In this document: one piece after another, positions 17,690 through 26,810 of the stretch
Layout of the letters: every line of letters begins with the position of its first letter
Numbering within the stretch: position 1 is the stretch's first letter
Assembly (NCBI RefSeq): GCF_000607165.1
Contig: NZ_JFZG01000004.1
Span: forward strand, 248,001-312,000
Direction of reading: 5' to 3'
From: Ralstonia pickettii
GTDB taxonomy: Bacteria > Pseudomonadota > Gammaproteobacteria > Burkholderiales > Burkholderiaceae
DNA length: 64,000 bases
Notes under the pieces: model-generated
Databases searched by the model: none
What the model saw: only the letters and a program-made list of their open reading frames with translations
Told to the model about the DNA's origin: nothing
Position numbers and translations under genes: made by a program

Positions 17690-17802
17690 GGAGTGGCTGG
17701 AGCGGGGGAGCGGGCAGTTCGGCGCCGAGGAAGCCCGCTATTGTAGCGAACGCCCCGGGCGGAATGCGCCCCACCAAAAGGTGAGGCGTTGCAGTGTAAG
17801 CG

Positions 17803-18996
17803 TTAGGCGGACGCGGTTTCGAGCATCAGGCTGCGCGCCACCTTGGCGAGGAAGCGGTCGCAGGCGTCGAGCTGGGCGAGTTCGACGTATTCGTTGGCCT
17901 TGTGCGCCTGTTCGATGTTGCCTGGGCCGCACAGCACAGCCGGAATGCCGGCGCGCTGGAAGAGGCCGGCTTCAGTGCCATAGGCGACCTTGCGTTTGTC
18001 GTTGTCTTCAGTCAGCACACGCACAAGCTGCGTGATGGCGGCTTGCTCCGATGCGTCCAGGGAGGGCGCAGCGGCAATTTCATCGAGTTCGATGCGGGCA
18101 TCCGGGTGCTCGCGCTGCATGGCGGGCTCGATGGTTTCGCGCACGTAGTGTTCGACGCGCGCGCGGATGGCCGGCGCGTCCACGCCCGGCAGGTTGCGGA
18201 ATTCAAACACCAGCTCGCACAGCGCGGGAATCGTGTTCAGCGCGATACCGCCGTTGATGAGGCCGGTCGATGCCGTGGTGAACGGCACGTCAAATGCATC
18301 GTCGAACGGGCCCTTGGCACGGAATTCATCGGCCAGGTCGCGCACGAAACAGATGATGCGCGCGGCGTACTCGATGGCGTTCACACCCTGCGGTGTCAGC
18401 GACGAATGCGCGGCGCGACCGTGCACACGGCAGCGGTAAGCGTTGATGCCCTTGTGCGCGACGATCGGGCGCATGGAGGTGGGCTCGCCGACGATGCAGC
18501 CGGCGGGCTTGATGCCGCGGGCGATCAGGTCTTCGATCATGCGCGGGGCGCCTACACAGCCGACTTCCTCGTCGTATGACAGCGCAAAGTGCACAGGCTC
18601 GCGCAGCTTGGCCTGAAGCAGCGACGGCACCAGCGCCAGCGACGAAGCAATGAACCCCTTCATGTCGCACGTGCCGCGGCCGTAGAGCCTGCCGTCGCGC
18701 ACTTCCGGCGCAAACGGGTTACTGTCCCATTTCTGGCCGTCTACCGGCACAACATCGGTGTGGCCCGACAGCACGATGCCGCCTTGCACGCTGCCGTCCG
18801 CTGCGGGAATCGTGGCAAACAGGTTGGCCTTGTTGCCATCGTCGTTGTGCGAGAGATGCGATTCGAGACCGACGCCGCGCAGGTAGTCGCGCACCGTTTC
18901 GATCAGTGCCAGGTTGGAGCCGCGGCTGGTGGTGTCGAAGCTGACGAGCTTGTTCGTCCAGTCGAGGGTGGAGAGCGGGGTGAGGGCGTTGCTCAT
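17803..18996 (-). CDS. argE: Acetylornithine deacetylase ArgE (M20 family)
   Basis: Zinc hydrolase releasing ornithine from N2-acetylornithine in arginine synthesis. 397 residues from ATG 18996, with AAGGAAA upstream. M20 metal-site motifs are present: SGHTDVVPVDGQKW, YGRGTCDMKGF and SYDEEVGCVGAPRMI. Near the C-terminus, PAVLCGPGNIEQAHKANEYV supplies the last metal-binding His. The dimerisation domain sits between about 180 and 290. It could be transcribed with serB, though a small gap with no clear terminator separates them. ArgE versus a close M20 paralogue cannot be fully excluded, but length and motifs fit ArgE well. Confidence 0.92.
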   Translation of the reverse strand: MSNALTPLSTLDWTNKLVSFDTTSRGSNLALIETVRDYLRGVGLESHLSHNDDGNKANLFATIPAADGSVQGGIVLSGHTDVVPVDGQKWDSNPFAPEVRDGRLYGRGTCDMKGFIASSLALVPSLLQAKLREPVHFALSYDEEVGCVGAPRMIEDLIARGIKPAGCIVGEPTSMRPIVAHKGINAYRCRVHGRAAHSSLTPQGVNAIEYAARIICFVRDLADEFRAKGPFDDAFDVPFTTASTGLINGGIALNTIPALCELVFEFRNLPGVDAPAIRARVEHYVRETIEPAMQREHPDARIELDEIAAAPSLDASEQAAITQLVRVLTEDNDKRKVAYGTEAGLFQRAGIPAVLCGPGNIEQAHKANEYVELAQLDACDRFLAKVARSLMLETASA

Positions 18997-19033
18997 GATG
19001 GTTTCCTTGTTCTGATTGGCTGATCCTACTGGA

Positions 19034-22000
19034 TCACGTCAATTGCCGCATGGCATGGCGAATGGTCTGAGCCAGCGCGCCGAATTCGGCCGGAATGTTT
19101 TCGATACGCAGACGATCTTGCCCCGCCAGCTTGATCTGCCGGTTCTTCTGCACGAGATCGATGATCTTGATGGCGTCGACAGGCGGGTTCGGTATGAACT
19201 GCAACGTGACGGCGTTCGTGCCCGTGTCGATCTTGCGGATGCCTAGCGGCGCGGCGGCAATGCGCAGCCGGTGCGTTTCGATGAGCGATTGCGCCTGCGG
19301 CGGCAGCTTGCCGAAACGGTCGATCAGCTCTTCCTGAATGTTGTCGATGGTCTCTCCGTTTTCGCAGTTGGCCAGACGCTTGTACAGCGAGAGGCGCTCC
19401 TGCACATCGCCGCAATAGTCCTGCGGCAGCAGGGCAGGCGTGCCGAGGTTGATCTCGGTGGTAGCCGCAAGCGGCGCCATCAGATCGGGCTCCTTTCCCG
19501 CCTTGAGCGACTTCACCGCCTGGTTGAGCATGTCGGTGTAGAGCTGGAAGCCGATCTCGGAAATCTCGCCCGATTGCTTGTCGCCCAGCACTTCGCCGGC
19601 GCCACGGATTTCCAGATCGTGCATCGCCAGGTAGAAGCCCGCGCCGAGTTCTTCCATCTGTTGAATGGCTTCAAGGCGGCGTTGTGCCTGCTTGGTCAGG
19701 CCATCCACGTCGTGCACCAGCAAGTACGCATAGGCCTGGTGGTGCGAGCGCCCAACGCGGCCACGCAACTGGTGCAACTGCGCCAGGCCGAACTTGTCGG
19801 CGCGGTGGATCAGGATCGTGTTGGCGGTCGGCACGTCAATGCCGGTTTCGATGATCGTCGTGCACAGCAGGATGTTGGCGCGCTGGGCCACGAAATCGCG
19901 CATCACGCGCTCCAGTTCGCGCTCGTGCATCTGGCCGTGGGCGACCACCACGCGCGCTTCCGGAATCAGCTCTTCCAGTTTGGCGCGCTTGTTCTCGATG
20001 GTTTCGACCTCGTTGTGCAGGAAATAGACCTGGCCGCCGCGTTTCAGCTCGCGCAGGATGGCTTCGCGCAGCACGCCGTCTTCCTCGCGGCGCAGGAACG
20101 TCTTGATGGCCAAGCGCTTTTGCGGCGCAGTGGCGATCACCGAGAAATCGCGCAGGCCTTCCAGCGCCATGCCCAGGGTGCGGGGGATCGGCGTGGCCGT
20201 GAGCGTGAGCACGTCCACCTCGGCGCGTAATGTTTTGAGCGCTTCTTTCTGGCGCACGCCAAAGCGGTGTTCCTCGTCGATGATGACGAGCCCCAGCCGG
20301 TTGAACTTCACATCCGGCGAGAGCAGCTTGTGCGTGCCGATCACGATGTCGATGGTGCCGGCGTTGATGGCTTCGATCGCGCTATCGATCTCTTTCTTGT
20401 TCTTGAAACGCGAGATCTCGGCAATGCGCACCGGCCAGTCGGCAAATCGGTCGACCAGCGTGTGGTAGTGCTGTTCGGCGAGCAGCGTGGTCGGCGCCAG
20501 GATGGCAACCTGCTTGCCGCCCATCACCGCAACAAATGCGGCACGCAGCGCGACCTCCGTCTTGCCGAAGCCAACGTCGCCGCAGACGAGGCGATCCATC
20601 GGCTTGCCCGACGTCATGTCGGCGATCACGGCGGCAATGGCGGCGGCCTGGTCGGGTGTTTCGTCAAAGCCGAAGCTCTCGGCAAAGGTGGCGTAGTCCT
20701 CGGGCGTGAGCGGGAAGGCGAAGCCCTGGCGCAATGCGCGTCTCGCGTACAGATTCAGCAGTTCGGCCGCCGTATCGCGAATCTGCTGCGCTGCCTTGCG
20801 TTTGGCCTTTTCCCATTGGCCTGAACCGAGCGAATGCAGTGGTGCGGTTTCCGGATCGGCGCCCGAGTAGCGCGAGATCACGTGCAACTGATGCACCGGC
20901 ACGTAGAGCTTGCTGCCCTTGTCGTAATCGAGGTGCAGGAACTCTTCCTCGCCGTTGCCCATGTCGATGGAGACCAGCCCCTGGTAGCGGCCGATACCGT
21001 GCTCGCTGTGCACCACCGGATCTCCGATCTTCAACTCGGCCAGGTCGCGCACCATCGAATCCACGGCGGTGGCCTGTTCCTGCTTGCGGCGACCAGCGCG
21101 GCGCACGGTTTGCGCGTACAGCTCGGTCTCGGTGATGAGCGCGATGCGTTCGTCGCCGAGGATGAAACCCTGATACAGCGGCGCCACGCCCAGCACGAAC
21201 TTGGCATCGCCGCTCATCAGGTCGGCAAAGTCAGCGACGCCTTCGGGATGCAGGCCGCTGGCGGCAAGCATTTGCGCAAGCGTTTCGCGGCGGCCTGCGG
21301 ATTCGGCGCAGATCATCACGCGGCAATTGCTGCGCATCAGGAACGATTCGAGATTGACCAGCGGGTCTTCTGCGCGGCGGTTGACGGCAACGTTGGGCAA
21401 CGGCAGCGAAAGCGGGGCATCGCCAGGCTCGGCGCGCAACACCAGACGTGCGAGCGGCTTGGCCGCGACGAAGAACGCCTCTTCATCCAGATACAGCGCC
21501 GACGGCTGCAGCAATGGCCGTTCGCGGTCGTGGCGCATGAAGTTGTAGCGCTGGGTGGTGTCGGCCCAGAAGCGGCGCACGGCGCCTTCGATATCGCCGA
21601 CGAAGGCGAGGTGCGTGGCGCCCGGCAGGTAGTCGAACAGCGTCGCGGTTTCTTCGAAGAATAGGGGCAGGTAATACTCGATGCCGGCACTGGGCACGCC
21701 GTTGCCGATGTCTTTGTAGATGGGCGAGCGCGTCGGGTCGCCTTCGAACACCTCCCGCCAGCGTCCGCGGAAGGCGGTGCGCGAGGCCTCGTCCATCGGA
21801 AATTCGCGGCCCGGCAGCAGGCGGACTTCGTTCACGGGGTAGAGGCTGCGCTGCGTGTCGGGGTCGAACGAGCGGATGGTCTCGATTTCGTCGCCAAACA
21901 GGTCGAGCCGATATGGCAACGGCGAGCCCATCGGGAACAAGTCGATCAGGCCGCCGCGCACGGAGTATTCACCCGGGCGCATCACGGCGCTGACGTGCTC

Positions 22001-22465
22001 GTAGCCGGCCAGGGTGAATTGCGCTTTCAGCGCTGCCTCGTCCAGCTTTTCGCCCTTCTTGAAGAAGAACGTGTAGGCGGCCAGGAACGATGGCGGTGCC
22101 ACGCGTTGCAGTGCCGTGGAGGCCGGCACGAGCAGGATGTCGCACGCACCGTTCTGCAGGTCATGCAGCGTCGCCAGCCGCTCGGAGATCAAATCCTGGT
22201 GCGGAGAAAAATTGTCGTATGGCAGCGTTTCCCAGTCCGGCAGCAGCTTCACGCGCGCCTGCGGGGCAAACCAGCGCAGCTCATCCGCCAGGCGTTGGGC
22301 ATCGACGGCATTGGCGCAGACCACCGCCAGCATCGGCACGGCGGCGCCATGCTGCTCCAGGTAGCGCGCAAGCAGCAGGGCGTCTGCCGCGCCCTGCAGG
22401 CCGCTGAAGACGAAGCGCGAGCCCGGTTTGACGGCGGGCAGGGCGGAGAGCGAAAAATCGGACAT
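19034..22465 (-). CDS. mfd: Transcription-repair coupling factor Mfd
   Basis: DNA translocase that removes RNA polymerase stalled at lesions and recruits UvrA. 1143 residues, the normal size. The N-terminal UvrB-like region (to about 350) is followed by the RNA-polymerase-interacting domain (about 470-550, IGDPVVHSEHGIGRYQGL). The SF2 motor then has Walker A (CGDVGFGKTE), the DEEH box (IIDEEHRFGV) and the translocation region through LRGRVGRSHHQAYAYLL. The C-terminal UvrA-masking domain ends ALAQTIRHAMRQLT. It diverges from ispD across a 173-base gap containing a strong inverted repeat. Confidence 0.97.
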   Translation of the reverse strand: MSDFSLSALPAVKPGSRFVFSGLQGAADALLLARYLEQHGAAVPMLAVVCANAVDAQRLADELRWFAPQARVKLLPDWETLPYDNFSPHQDLISERLATLHDLQNGACDILLVPASTALQRVAPPSFLAAYTFFFKKGEKLDEAALKAQFTLAGYEHVSAVMRPGEYSVRGGLIDLFPMGSPLPYRLDLFGDEIETIRSFDPDTQRSLYPVNEVRLLPGREFPMDEASRTAFRGRWREVFEGDPTRSPIYKDIGNGVPSAGIEYYLPLFFEETATLFDYLPGATHLAFVGDIEGAVRRFWADTTQRYNFMRHDRERPLLQPSALYLDEEAFFVAAKPLARLVLRAEPGDAPLSLPLPNVAVNRRAEDPLVNLESFLMRSNCRVMICAESAGRRETLAQMLAASGLHPEGVADFADLMSGDAKFVLGVAPLYQGFILGDERIALITETELYAQTVRRAGRRKQEQATAVDSMVRDLAELKIGDPVVHSEHGIGRYQGLVSIDMGNGEEEFLHLDYDKGSKLYVPVHQLHVISRYSGADPETAPLHSLGSGQWEKAKRKAAQQIRDTAAELLNLYARRALRQGFAFPLTPEDYATFAESFGFDETPDQAAAIAAVIADMTSGKPMDRLVCGDVGFGKTEVALRAAFVAVMGGKQVAILAPTTLLAEQHYHTLVDRFADWPVRIAEISRFKNKKEIDSAIEAINAGTIDIVIGTHKLLSPDVKFNRLGLVIIDEEHRFGVRQKEALKTLRAEVDVLTLTATPIPRTLGMALEGLRDFSVIATAPQKRLAIKTFLRREEDGVLREAILRELKRGGQVYFLHNEVETIENKRAKLEELIPEARVVVAHGQMHERELERVMRDFVAQRANILLCTTIIETGIDVPTANTILIHRADKFGLAQLHQLRGRVGRSHHQAYAYLLVHDVDGLTKQAQRRLEAIQQMEELGAGFYLAMHDLEIRGAGEVLGDKQSGEISEIGFQLYTDMLNQAVKSLKAGKEPDLMAPLAATTEINLGTPALLPQDYCGDVQERLSLYKRLANCENGETIDNIQEELIDRFGKLPPQAQSLIETHRLRIAAAPLGIRKIDTGTNAVTLQFIPNPPVDAIKIIDLVQKNRQIKLAGQDRLRIENIPAEFGALAQTIRHAMRQLT

Positions 22466-22504
22466 GAGGTGTCAGGTTCTGTGGGGCACGACAGCAAGAC
22501 AAAG

Positions 22505-22542
22505 CACGACACCCCGCCGGCATATGCAGGCGGGGTGTCGTG
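22505..22542. repeat. Perfect 14-bp inverted repeat between divergent mfd and ispD
   Basis: CACGACACCCCGCC (22505-22518) and GGCGGGGTGTCGTG (22529-22542) flank a ten-base loop (GGCATATGCA). No U-tract follows in either direction, and the element lies between divergent start codons, so it is not an ordinary terminator. A TATTATAAAAT tract, a likely -10 region for ispD, begins at 22554. Confidence 0.8.
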
Positions 22543-22638
22543 ACGCAGACCGCTATTATAAAATCCGCGCCAGCAGCGTGCTTGGCGAGGGCCAAAACCC
22601 ACGCAAATGCTGCGCCCACGTTCACTTTCCCGCCTGTC

Positions 22639-23397
22639 ATGCCGATTTCCCTCCCTGGCCGACGCCGTTTTGCGCTGATTCCCTCGGCCGGCACCGGCTC
22701 GCGTGCCGGCGGTGATCTGCCCAAGCAATATCAGATGATCGCCGGGCGGCCGATGCTGTGGCACACGGCGCAGGCGTTTCTGGCCAGCCCCCAAATCGAT
22801 ACCGTACTTGTGGTGACGACACCCGGCGCACAGCCGCTCGTACAGCGCTTTCCCGACGGCGGTTTCGACGCGCCCAAGCTGGTCGAAGTCGATTGCGGCG
22901 GCGATTCCCGCCACGCGTCTGTCGCCCACGGGTTGGCGGCGTTGCGTGGTTTGGGCGCGCACGATGACGACTGGGTACTCGTGCACGACGCGGCGCGCCC
23001 CGGTTTGACGCCTGCCCTGATCGCGCGTTTGGTCGGGGCTGTAGAGGCCGAAGGCACGCAAGCTGCGGGGGGCATCCTTGCGCTGCCCGTGGCAGACACG
23101 CTCAAACGCGCCGATGCTGCCCAGCACATCGGCGCGACCGTGCCGCGTGATGGACTGTGGCAAGCGCAGACGCCGCAGATGTTTCCCCTCGGCCTGCTGG
23201 AGCGCGCCTTGCGGGAAGTGCTGTTGCAACATCGCATCGTCACCGACGAAGCCAGCGCGATTGAAGCGGCCGGACACCCACCGCTGCTTGTGCCGGGTGC
23301 GCTGCGCAACTTCAAAGTGACGTATCCCGACGATTTCGCGCTCGCCGAGGCCATCCTTGCGCAGAGCGTACAACCCAGCGAGGCACCGCAAGCATGA
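22639..23397 (+). CDS. ispD: 2-C-methyl-D-erythritol 4-phosphate cytidylyltransferase IspD
   Basis: Third enzyme of the MEP isoprenoid pathway; joins CTP and methylerythritol phosphate. 252 residues from ATG 22639 ([20 protein letters not shown]); the longer frame back to 22540 runs through the inverted repeat region and is rejected. Visible motifs are the CTP-binding glycine-rich loop [30 protein letters not shown] and [13 protein letters not shown], and the C-terminal [11 protein letters not shown]. The stop overlaps the ispF start (ATGA), showing translational coupling of the two genes. Confidence 0.96.
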   Translation: MPISLPGRRRFALIPSAGTGSRAGGDLPKQYQMIAGRPMLWHTAQAFLASPQIDTVLVVTTPGAQPLVQRFPDGGFDAPKLVEVDCGGDSRHASVAHGLAALRGLGAHDDDWVLVHDAARPGLTPALIARLVGAVEAEGTQAAGGILALPVADTLKRADAAQHIGATVPRDGLWQAQTPQMFPLGLLERALREVLLQHRIVTDEASAIEAAGHPPLLVPGALRNFKVTYPDDFALAEAILAQSVQPSEAPQA

Positions 23398-23900
23398 ACT
23401 GGATGGACATTCGCATTGGCCAGGGCTACGACGTGCACGCGCTGGTGGAGGGCCGCAAGCTGATCCTGGGCGGCGTGGAGATTCCGCACACCCGCGGCCT
23501 GCTCGGCCACTCCGATGCTGACGCGCTGCTGCATGCGATTACCGACGCGCTGTTCGGCGCCGCCGGCCTGGGTGACATCGGCCGGCATTTTCCTGACACG
23601 GATCCGGCATTTGCCGGCGCCGACAGCCGCATGCTGCTGCGCGAAGCCGTGCGCCGCGTGCACAAGGCCGGTTATGCGGTCGGCAATGTCGACGCGACCG
23701 TCATCGCGCAGAAGCCGAAGCTCGCGCCACACGTGCCTGGCATGGTCGCGAACCTCGCGGAGGACCTAGGCATTGCGCCCGAGCGATGCAACGTCAAGGC
23801 CAAGACCAACGAGAAGCTTGGCTTTGAAGGCAAGGAGGAAGGCATCGTCGCGCAGGCCGTGGTGCTGATCTATCGTGCGGAAGGCGCAGATCAGGACTGA
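23394..23900 (+). CDS. ispF: 2-C-methyl-D-erythritol 2,4-cyclodiphosphate synthase IspF
   Basis: Cyclises CDP-methylerythritol 2-phosphate and releases CMP; fifth step of the MEP pathway. 168 residues, starting [17 protein letters not shown] at an ATG overlapping the ispD stop; ATG 23403 is a possible alternative start. Zinc ligands are in GYDVH (Asp-x-His) and in the [18 protein letters not shown] block. The substrate loop [11 protein letters not shown] and the C-terminal [13 protein letters not shown] are intact. A terminator follows at 23928. Confidence 0.97.
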   Translation: MNWMDIRIGQGYDVHALVEGRKLILGGVEIPHTRGLLGHSDADALLHAITDALFGAAGLGDIGRHFPDTDPAFAGADSRMLLREAVRRVHKAGYAVGNVDATVIAQKPKLAPHVPGMVANLAEDLGIAPERCNVKAKTNEKLGFEGKEEGIVAQAVVLIYRAEGADQD

Positions 23901-23927
23901 GCCCGCATCGTTATCGCGCCAAGGCAA

Positions 23928-23965
23928 ACGGCAGCACCGGAGCGATCCGGGCTGCCGTTTTCGTT
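23928..23965 (+). terminator. Rho-independent terminator of ispDF
   Basis: AAACGGCAGC...CCGG and CCGG...CTGCCGTTT pair with small mismatches around AGCGAT, followed by TTTCGTTT. It may also serve the convergent ahpD. Confidence 0.8.
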
Positions 23966-23981
23966 TGCGGGATCGGCGTGG

Positions 23982-24503
23982 CTATTCAGCCGCGATGACC
24001 AGCGCCGCTGCGTTGATCACGGCTGCGATACGACCAACATCCCGCAATTGCTGCGCGCTCATCCCTTGGTGATTCTTCAGCAAGTCGTAGTGCGATTTGA
24101 TGCAGAAATGACACTTCCCGATGATGGAAGCGGCCAGGGCATACATCTCAAAGCGGCGCTTGTCGACGCCGCCGTTGTTGGCGTAGGCGTTCATGCGCAG
24201 TTCCGCTTTCTGCTGCGCAAGGTCGGAGTCGTCGGCCATCTCGATGTACGGATACCAGACGTTGTTCATGCCCATGAGGGCGGCAGCCGTCAGCGCGCCG
24301 TTCACCTCCTCGGGCGAGAGCACCCCGGCATTGCGGATGGCATCGGTCAGCACTTTGCTCTTCGTGGCGAAAGCGGCGGCCAGCGCGACGCCCACCGCGT
24401 CATTGCCCTCCAGCGAGGAGCGCGCGATCGTGCCATCCAGGTTCAGGCGGATGTCTTTGGCGTAGTCCGGAATGCGCCCCTTGATTGTCTGCAGAAATTC
24501 CAT
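23982..24503 (-). CDS. ahpD: Alkylhydroperoxidase AhpD
   Basis: Thiol reductase that, in the well-studied mycobacterial system, re-reduces AhpC and has weak peroxidase activity of its own. 173 residues. The proton-relay and redox residues are in place: Glu119 (RFEMYAL), Cys131-x2-Cys134 (GKCHFCIKSHYD) and His138, each one residue off the mycobacterial numbering as I recall it. It lies directly downstream of ahpC on the same strand. A terminator-like hairpin in the 80-base gap suggests lower expression than AhpC. Confidence 0.94.
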   Translation of the reverse strand: MEFLQTIKGRIPDYAKDIRLNLDGTIARSSLEGNDAVGVALAAAFATKSKVLTDAIRNAGVLSPEEVNGALTAAALMGMNNVWYPYIEMADDSDLAQQKAELRMNAYANNGGVDKRRFEMYALAASIIGKCHFCIKSHYDLLKNHQGMSAQQLRDVGRIAAVINAAALVIAAE

Positions 24504-24530
24504 CGATTTCTCCTATCAGCTGGCGCTGAA

Positions 24531-24557
24531 AAAGAAAGCCCGCGCAGGGGCGGGCTT
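24531..24557 (-). terminator. Terminator or attenuator between ahpC and ahpD
   Basis: On the minus strand AAGCCCGC, a six-base loop and GCGGGCTT form an eight-bp stem followed by TCTTTTT. It lies after ahpC and before ahpD in the direction of transcription, so it should reduce read-through. Confidence 0.75.
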
Positions 24558-24583
24558 CGGATTCGGAGGGCGCCGCGTGGCGC

Positions 24584-25132
24584 TTACAGTGTGGAGCCGC
24601 CGACAGCGCGATTGCACGGGCATAGCTCGTCCGTCTGCAGACCATCGAGAATGCGCAGCACTTCGTCCGGATTGCGGCCCACGTTCAGGTTGTTGACCGA
24701 CACATGCTGGATCACGTTGTCCGGGTCGACGATGAAGGTGGCGCGCAACGCAACGCCGGCCTCGTGCTCGCGTACGCCAAGCTGGTCGACCAGGGCGCCT
24801 GTCGAATCCGCAAACGACCACTGATTCAGCTTGTTCAAGTCTTTGTGCTCGCGGCGCCATGCGAGCTTGACGAATTCATTGTCGGTCGAGCCGCCGAGCA
24901 CGATGGTGTCGCGGTCGGCAAAGTCATCGTTCAGTTTGGCGAAGGCAACGATTTCGGTCGGGCAGACAAAGGTGAAGTCCTTCGGATAGAAGAAGATGAC
25001 TTTCCATTTGCCTGGGAACGAGGTCTCGGTGATGTCTTCGAACGCCGACTGGCCGTTCTCCTCGTGATTGTTGAACCCGGGCTTGACGCCGACGACCTTG
25101 AACGGTTCGAGCTTGTCACCAATGGTCTTCAT
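24584..25132 (-). CDS. ahpC: Peroxiredoxin AhpC (alkyl hydroperoxide reductase catalytic subunit)
   Basis: Reduces hydrogen peroxide and organic hydroperoxides. 182 residues from ATG 25132 with AGGAGA upstream. The peroxidatic Cys57 is in FTFVCPTEIVAF. The C-terminus carries CPC (Cys171, Cys173), a pattern typical of AhpC proteins that are recycled by AhpD rather than AhpF, which fits the neighbouring ahpD. The 283-base gap upstream (25133-25415) shows no convincing OxyR site or promoter by eye and no gene. Confidence 0.95.
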   Translation of the reverse strand: MKTIGDKLEPFKVVGVKPGFNNHEENGQSAFEDITETSFPGKWKVIFFYPKDFTFVCPTEIVAFAKLNDDFADRDTIVLGGSTDNEFVKLAWRREHKDLNKLNQWSFADSTGALVDQLGVREHEAGVALRATFIVDPDNVIQHVSVNNLNVGRNPDEVLRILDGLQTDELCPCNRAVGGSTL

Positions 25133-25415
25133 GAGCTTCTCCTGGAGTTGTGTGGCAATGGGTGCGGAACCCTAACGGGGATTTGCAGACACACGCTCAC
25201 CGGCCGCCCGGGTCCGACTGGGGAAACGGACGGAGACGAAGAACGCGCAGGCGCGCAGCCTGGCGGCTGGAGTATTGGCGATGAACTCGAAACCGGCCAA
25301 TTGATATTCTCAACGCCGGCCATAGCGCTACCTGCAGCCGCACGTTATCGGCGGCGCATGACAGTCGTGGGAAGCAGGGGATATGCCCGGGGGCGGATCG
25401 CGGCGGAGTGCCTGA

Positions 25416-26777
25416 TCAAGCGCGCGCGTAACAGGCGCTTACGAGCAGCCCCGTTTCGGGCGGTGTGCGGTTCTCAAGCACGAGGTGGCCGCCGCTGCGC
25501 TGCAAGATACGATTGACGATCGACATGCCGAGCCCGGCGCCCTTGGCTTCGCTGCGTGCCGATTCAAGACGGTAAAACGGCCGCGTGAGCAACGCAAGCT
25601 GATCCGTCGGCACGCCCGCACCGCGATCGGCCACGCACAATACAACCTCGTTGCCTTGCAGGAAGGTGCTGACGGTGATCTCCGCGCGGTCCGTGCCAGG
25701 GGTCTTGCCGTAGCGTCGTGCGTTTTCGATCAGGTTGTCCAGAATGCGCTGCGTTTCCATGCGGTTGCAGCGGGCGATCGCCTCGGGCGCGAGCTTGAGC
25801 GTCAGGTCGATATCGTCGTGTGCCGAGTAGACCGGTGCCGTGTCGCGCACGAGTTCGGTCAGGTCCACGTCTTCGAGCATCTCGCCGCTGGGTCGCGCGT
25901 AGTCTAGGAACTGGCCGATGATCGCGTCCATCTGTTCGATGTCGGCCACCATCAGTTCGCGCGTCTGCTCGTCGACTGGGCTCATCTCCGTTTCCAGGCG
26001 CAGGCGCGTAAGCGGCGTGCGCAGATCGTGCGAGATGCCAGCCAGCATGACGGCGCGATCGGCCTCAAGCTGTTTGAGGTCGCGCACCATCTGGTTGAAG
26101 CTGTGGTTCGCCTGCGCCACTTCGGTGCCGCCGCCTTCGGGCAACGCCTTCGGATCATCTCCCGCACTGATGGCGCGCGCCGTATCGGCCAGGCGCTTGA
26201 GCGGCTGGTTCACGCGTGACGTAATGAACGCTGCGCCCAGCACCGACAGCACCAGTGCCGCCATCGACCACCACAGCCATTGCAACCCAGGTACGTGCTC
26301 AAAACGGTCGGGGCTGATGGCGACCCAGTAATCGTCGCCCTCGATCTGGAAGCTCACCCACACGCCCGGGATGTCATTGACGGCCGTGGCAATTACCGCG
26401 TCGGCGCCGAGCCGGTTGCGGATTTCCTGTTGGACGAGCTGTGTCAGATACGGGTTGGTGTGCGGTTCGCGGTATTCGTCTTCCTTTTCGCGCGGGTAGA
26501 CCTTGATGCCCTCGTTCTGCACGAGATCGAGCAGAAGGAAGCGGCGTCGCGACGGATCCGAGTACAGCAGCGCTGCCCGCGTGAGCTTGACCACGCTGAC
26601 CACCTGCATGGCGATCTGCTGCGCGCGCGGTTCGCGCTCGAAAATACGGAAGCTCTGGAACCACACGCCCAGAGAGATCGCGATGAGCAATGCGATCAGC
26701 ATGAAGGTTCGCCAGAACAGCGAACCAAACACACTGATCAGCAGACGCCGCAACGCGGCCGGACGCGGGATGCGCAA
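25416..26777 (-). CDS. envZ: EnvZ/RisS-type sensor histidine kinase
   Basis: Inner-membrane kinase partner of the OmpR-type regulator just upstream. 453 residues. A first membrane helix is at about 24-42, a periplasmic domain at 43-165 and a second helix at about 168-187, followed by HAMP (about 188-240). The phospho-acceptor is His250 (AGISHDLRTPLTRLRLE). N-box (ENARRYG), G1 (DRGAGV) and G2 (GAGLGMSI) follow. The start is TTG 26777, in the same frame as the regulator gene and 11 codons after its TAA, without a clear Shine-Dalgarno sequence. Burkholderia and Bordetella relatives are called RisS. Confidence 0.92.
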   Translation of the reverse strand: MRIPRPAALRRLLISVFGSLFWRTFMLIALLIAISLGVWFQSFRIFEREPRAQQIAMQVVSVVKLTRAALLYSDPSRRRFLLLDLVQNEGIKVYPREKEDEYREPHTNPYLTQLVQQEIRNRLGADAVIATAVNDIPGVWVSFQIEGDDYWVAISPDRFEHVPGLQWLWWSMAALVLSVLGAAFITSRVNQPLKRLADTARAISAGDDPKALPEGGGTEVAQANHSFNQMVRDLKQLEADRAVMLAGISHDLRTPLTRLRLETEMSPVDEQTRELMVADIEQMDAIIGQFLDYARPSGEMLEDVDLTELVRDTAPVYSAHDDIDLTLKLAPEAIARCNRMETQRILDNLIENARRYGKTPGTDRAEITVSTFLQGNEVVLCVADRGAGVPTDQLALLTRPFYRLESARSEAKGAGLGMSIVNRILQRSGGHLVLENRTPPETGLLVSACYARA

Positions 26778-26810
26778 GTCGGATGCGGAAAAGAAGGGTT
26801 GCTCGGGTGC

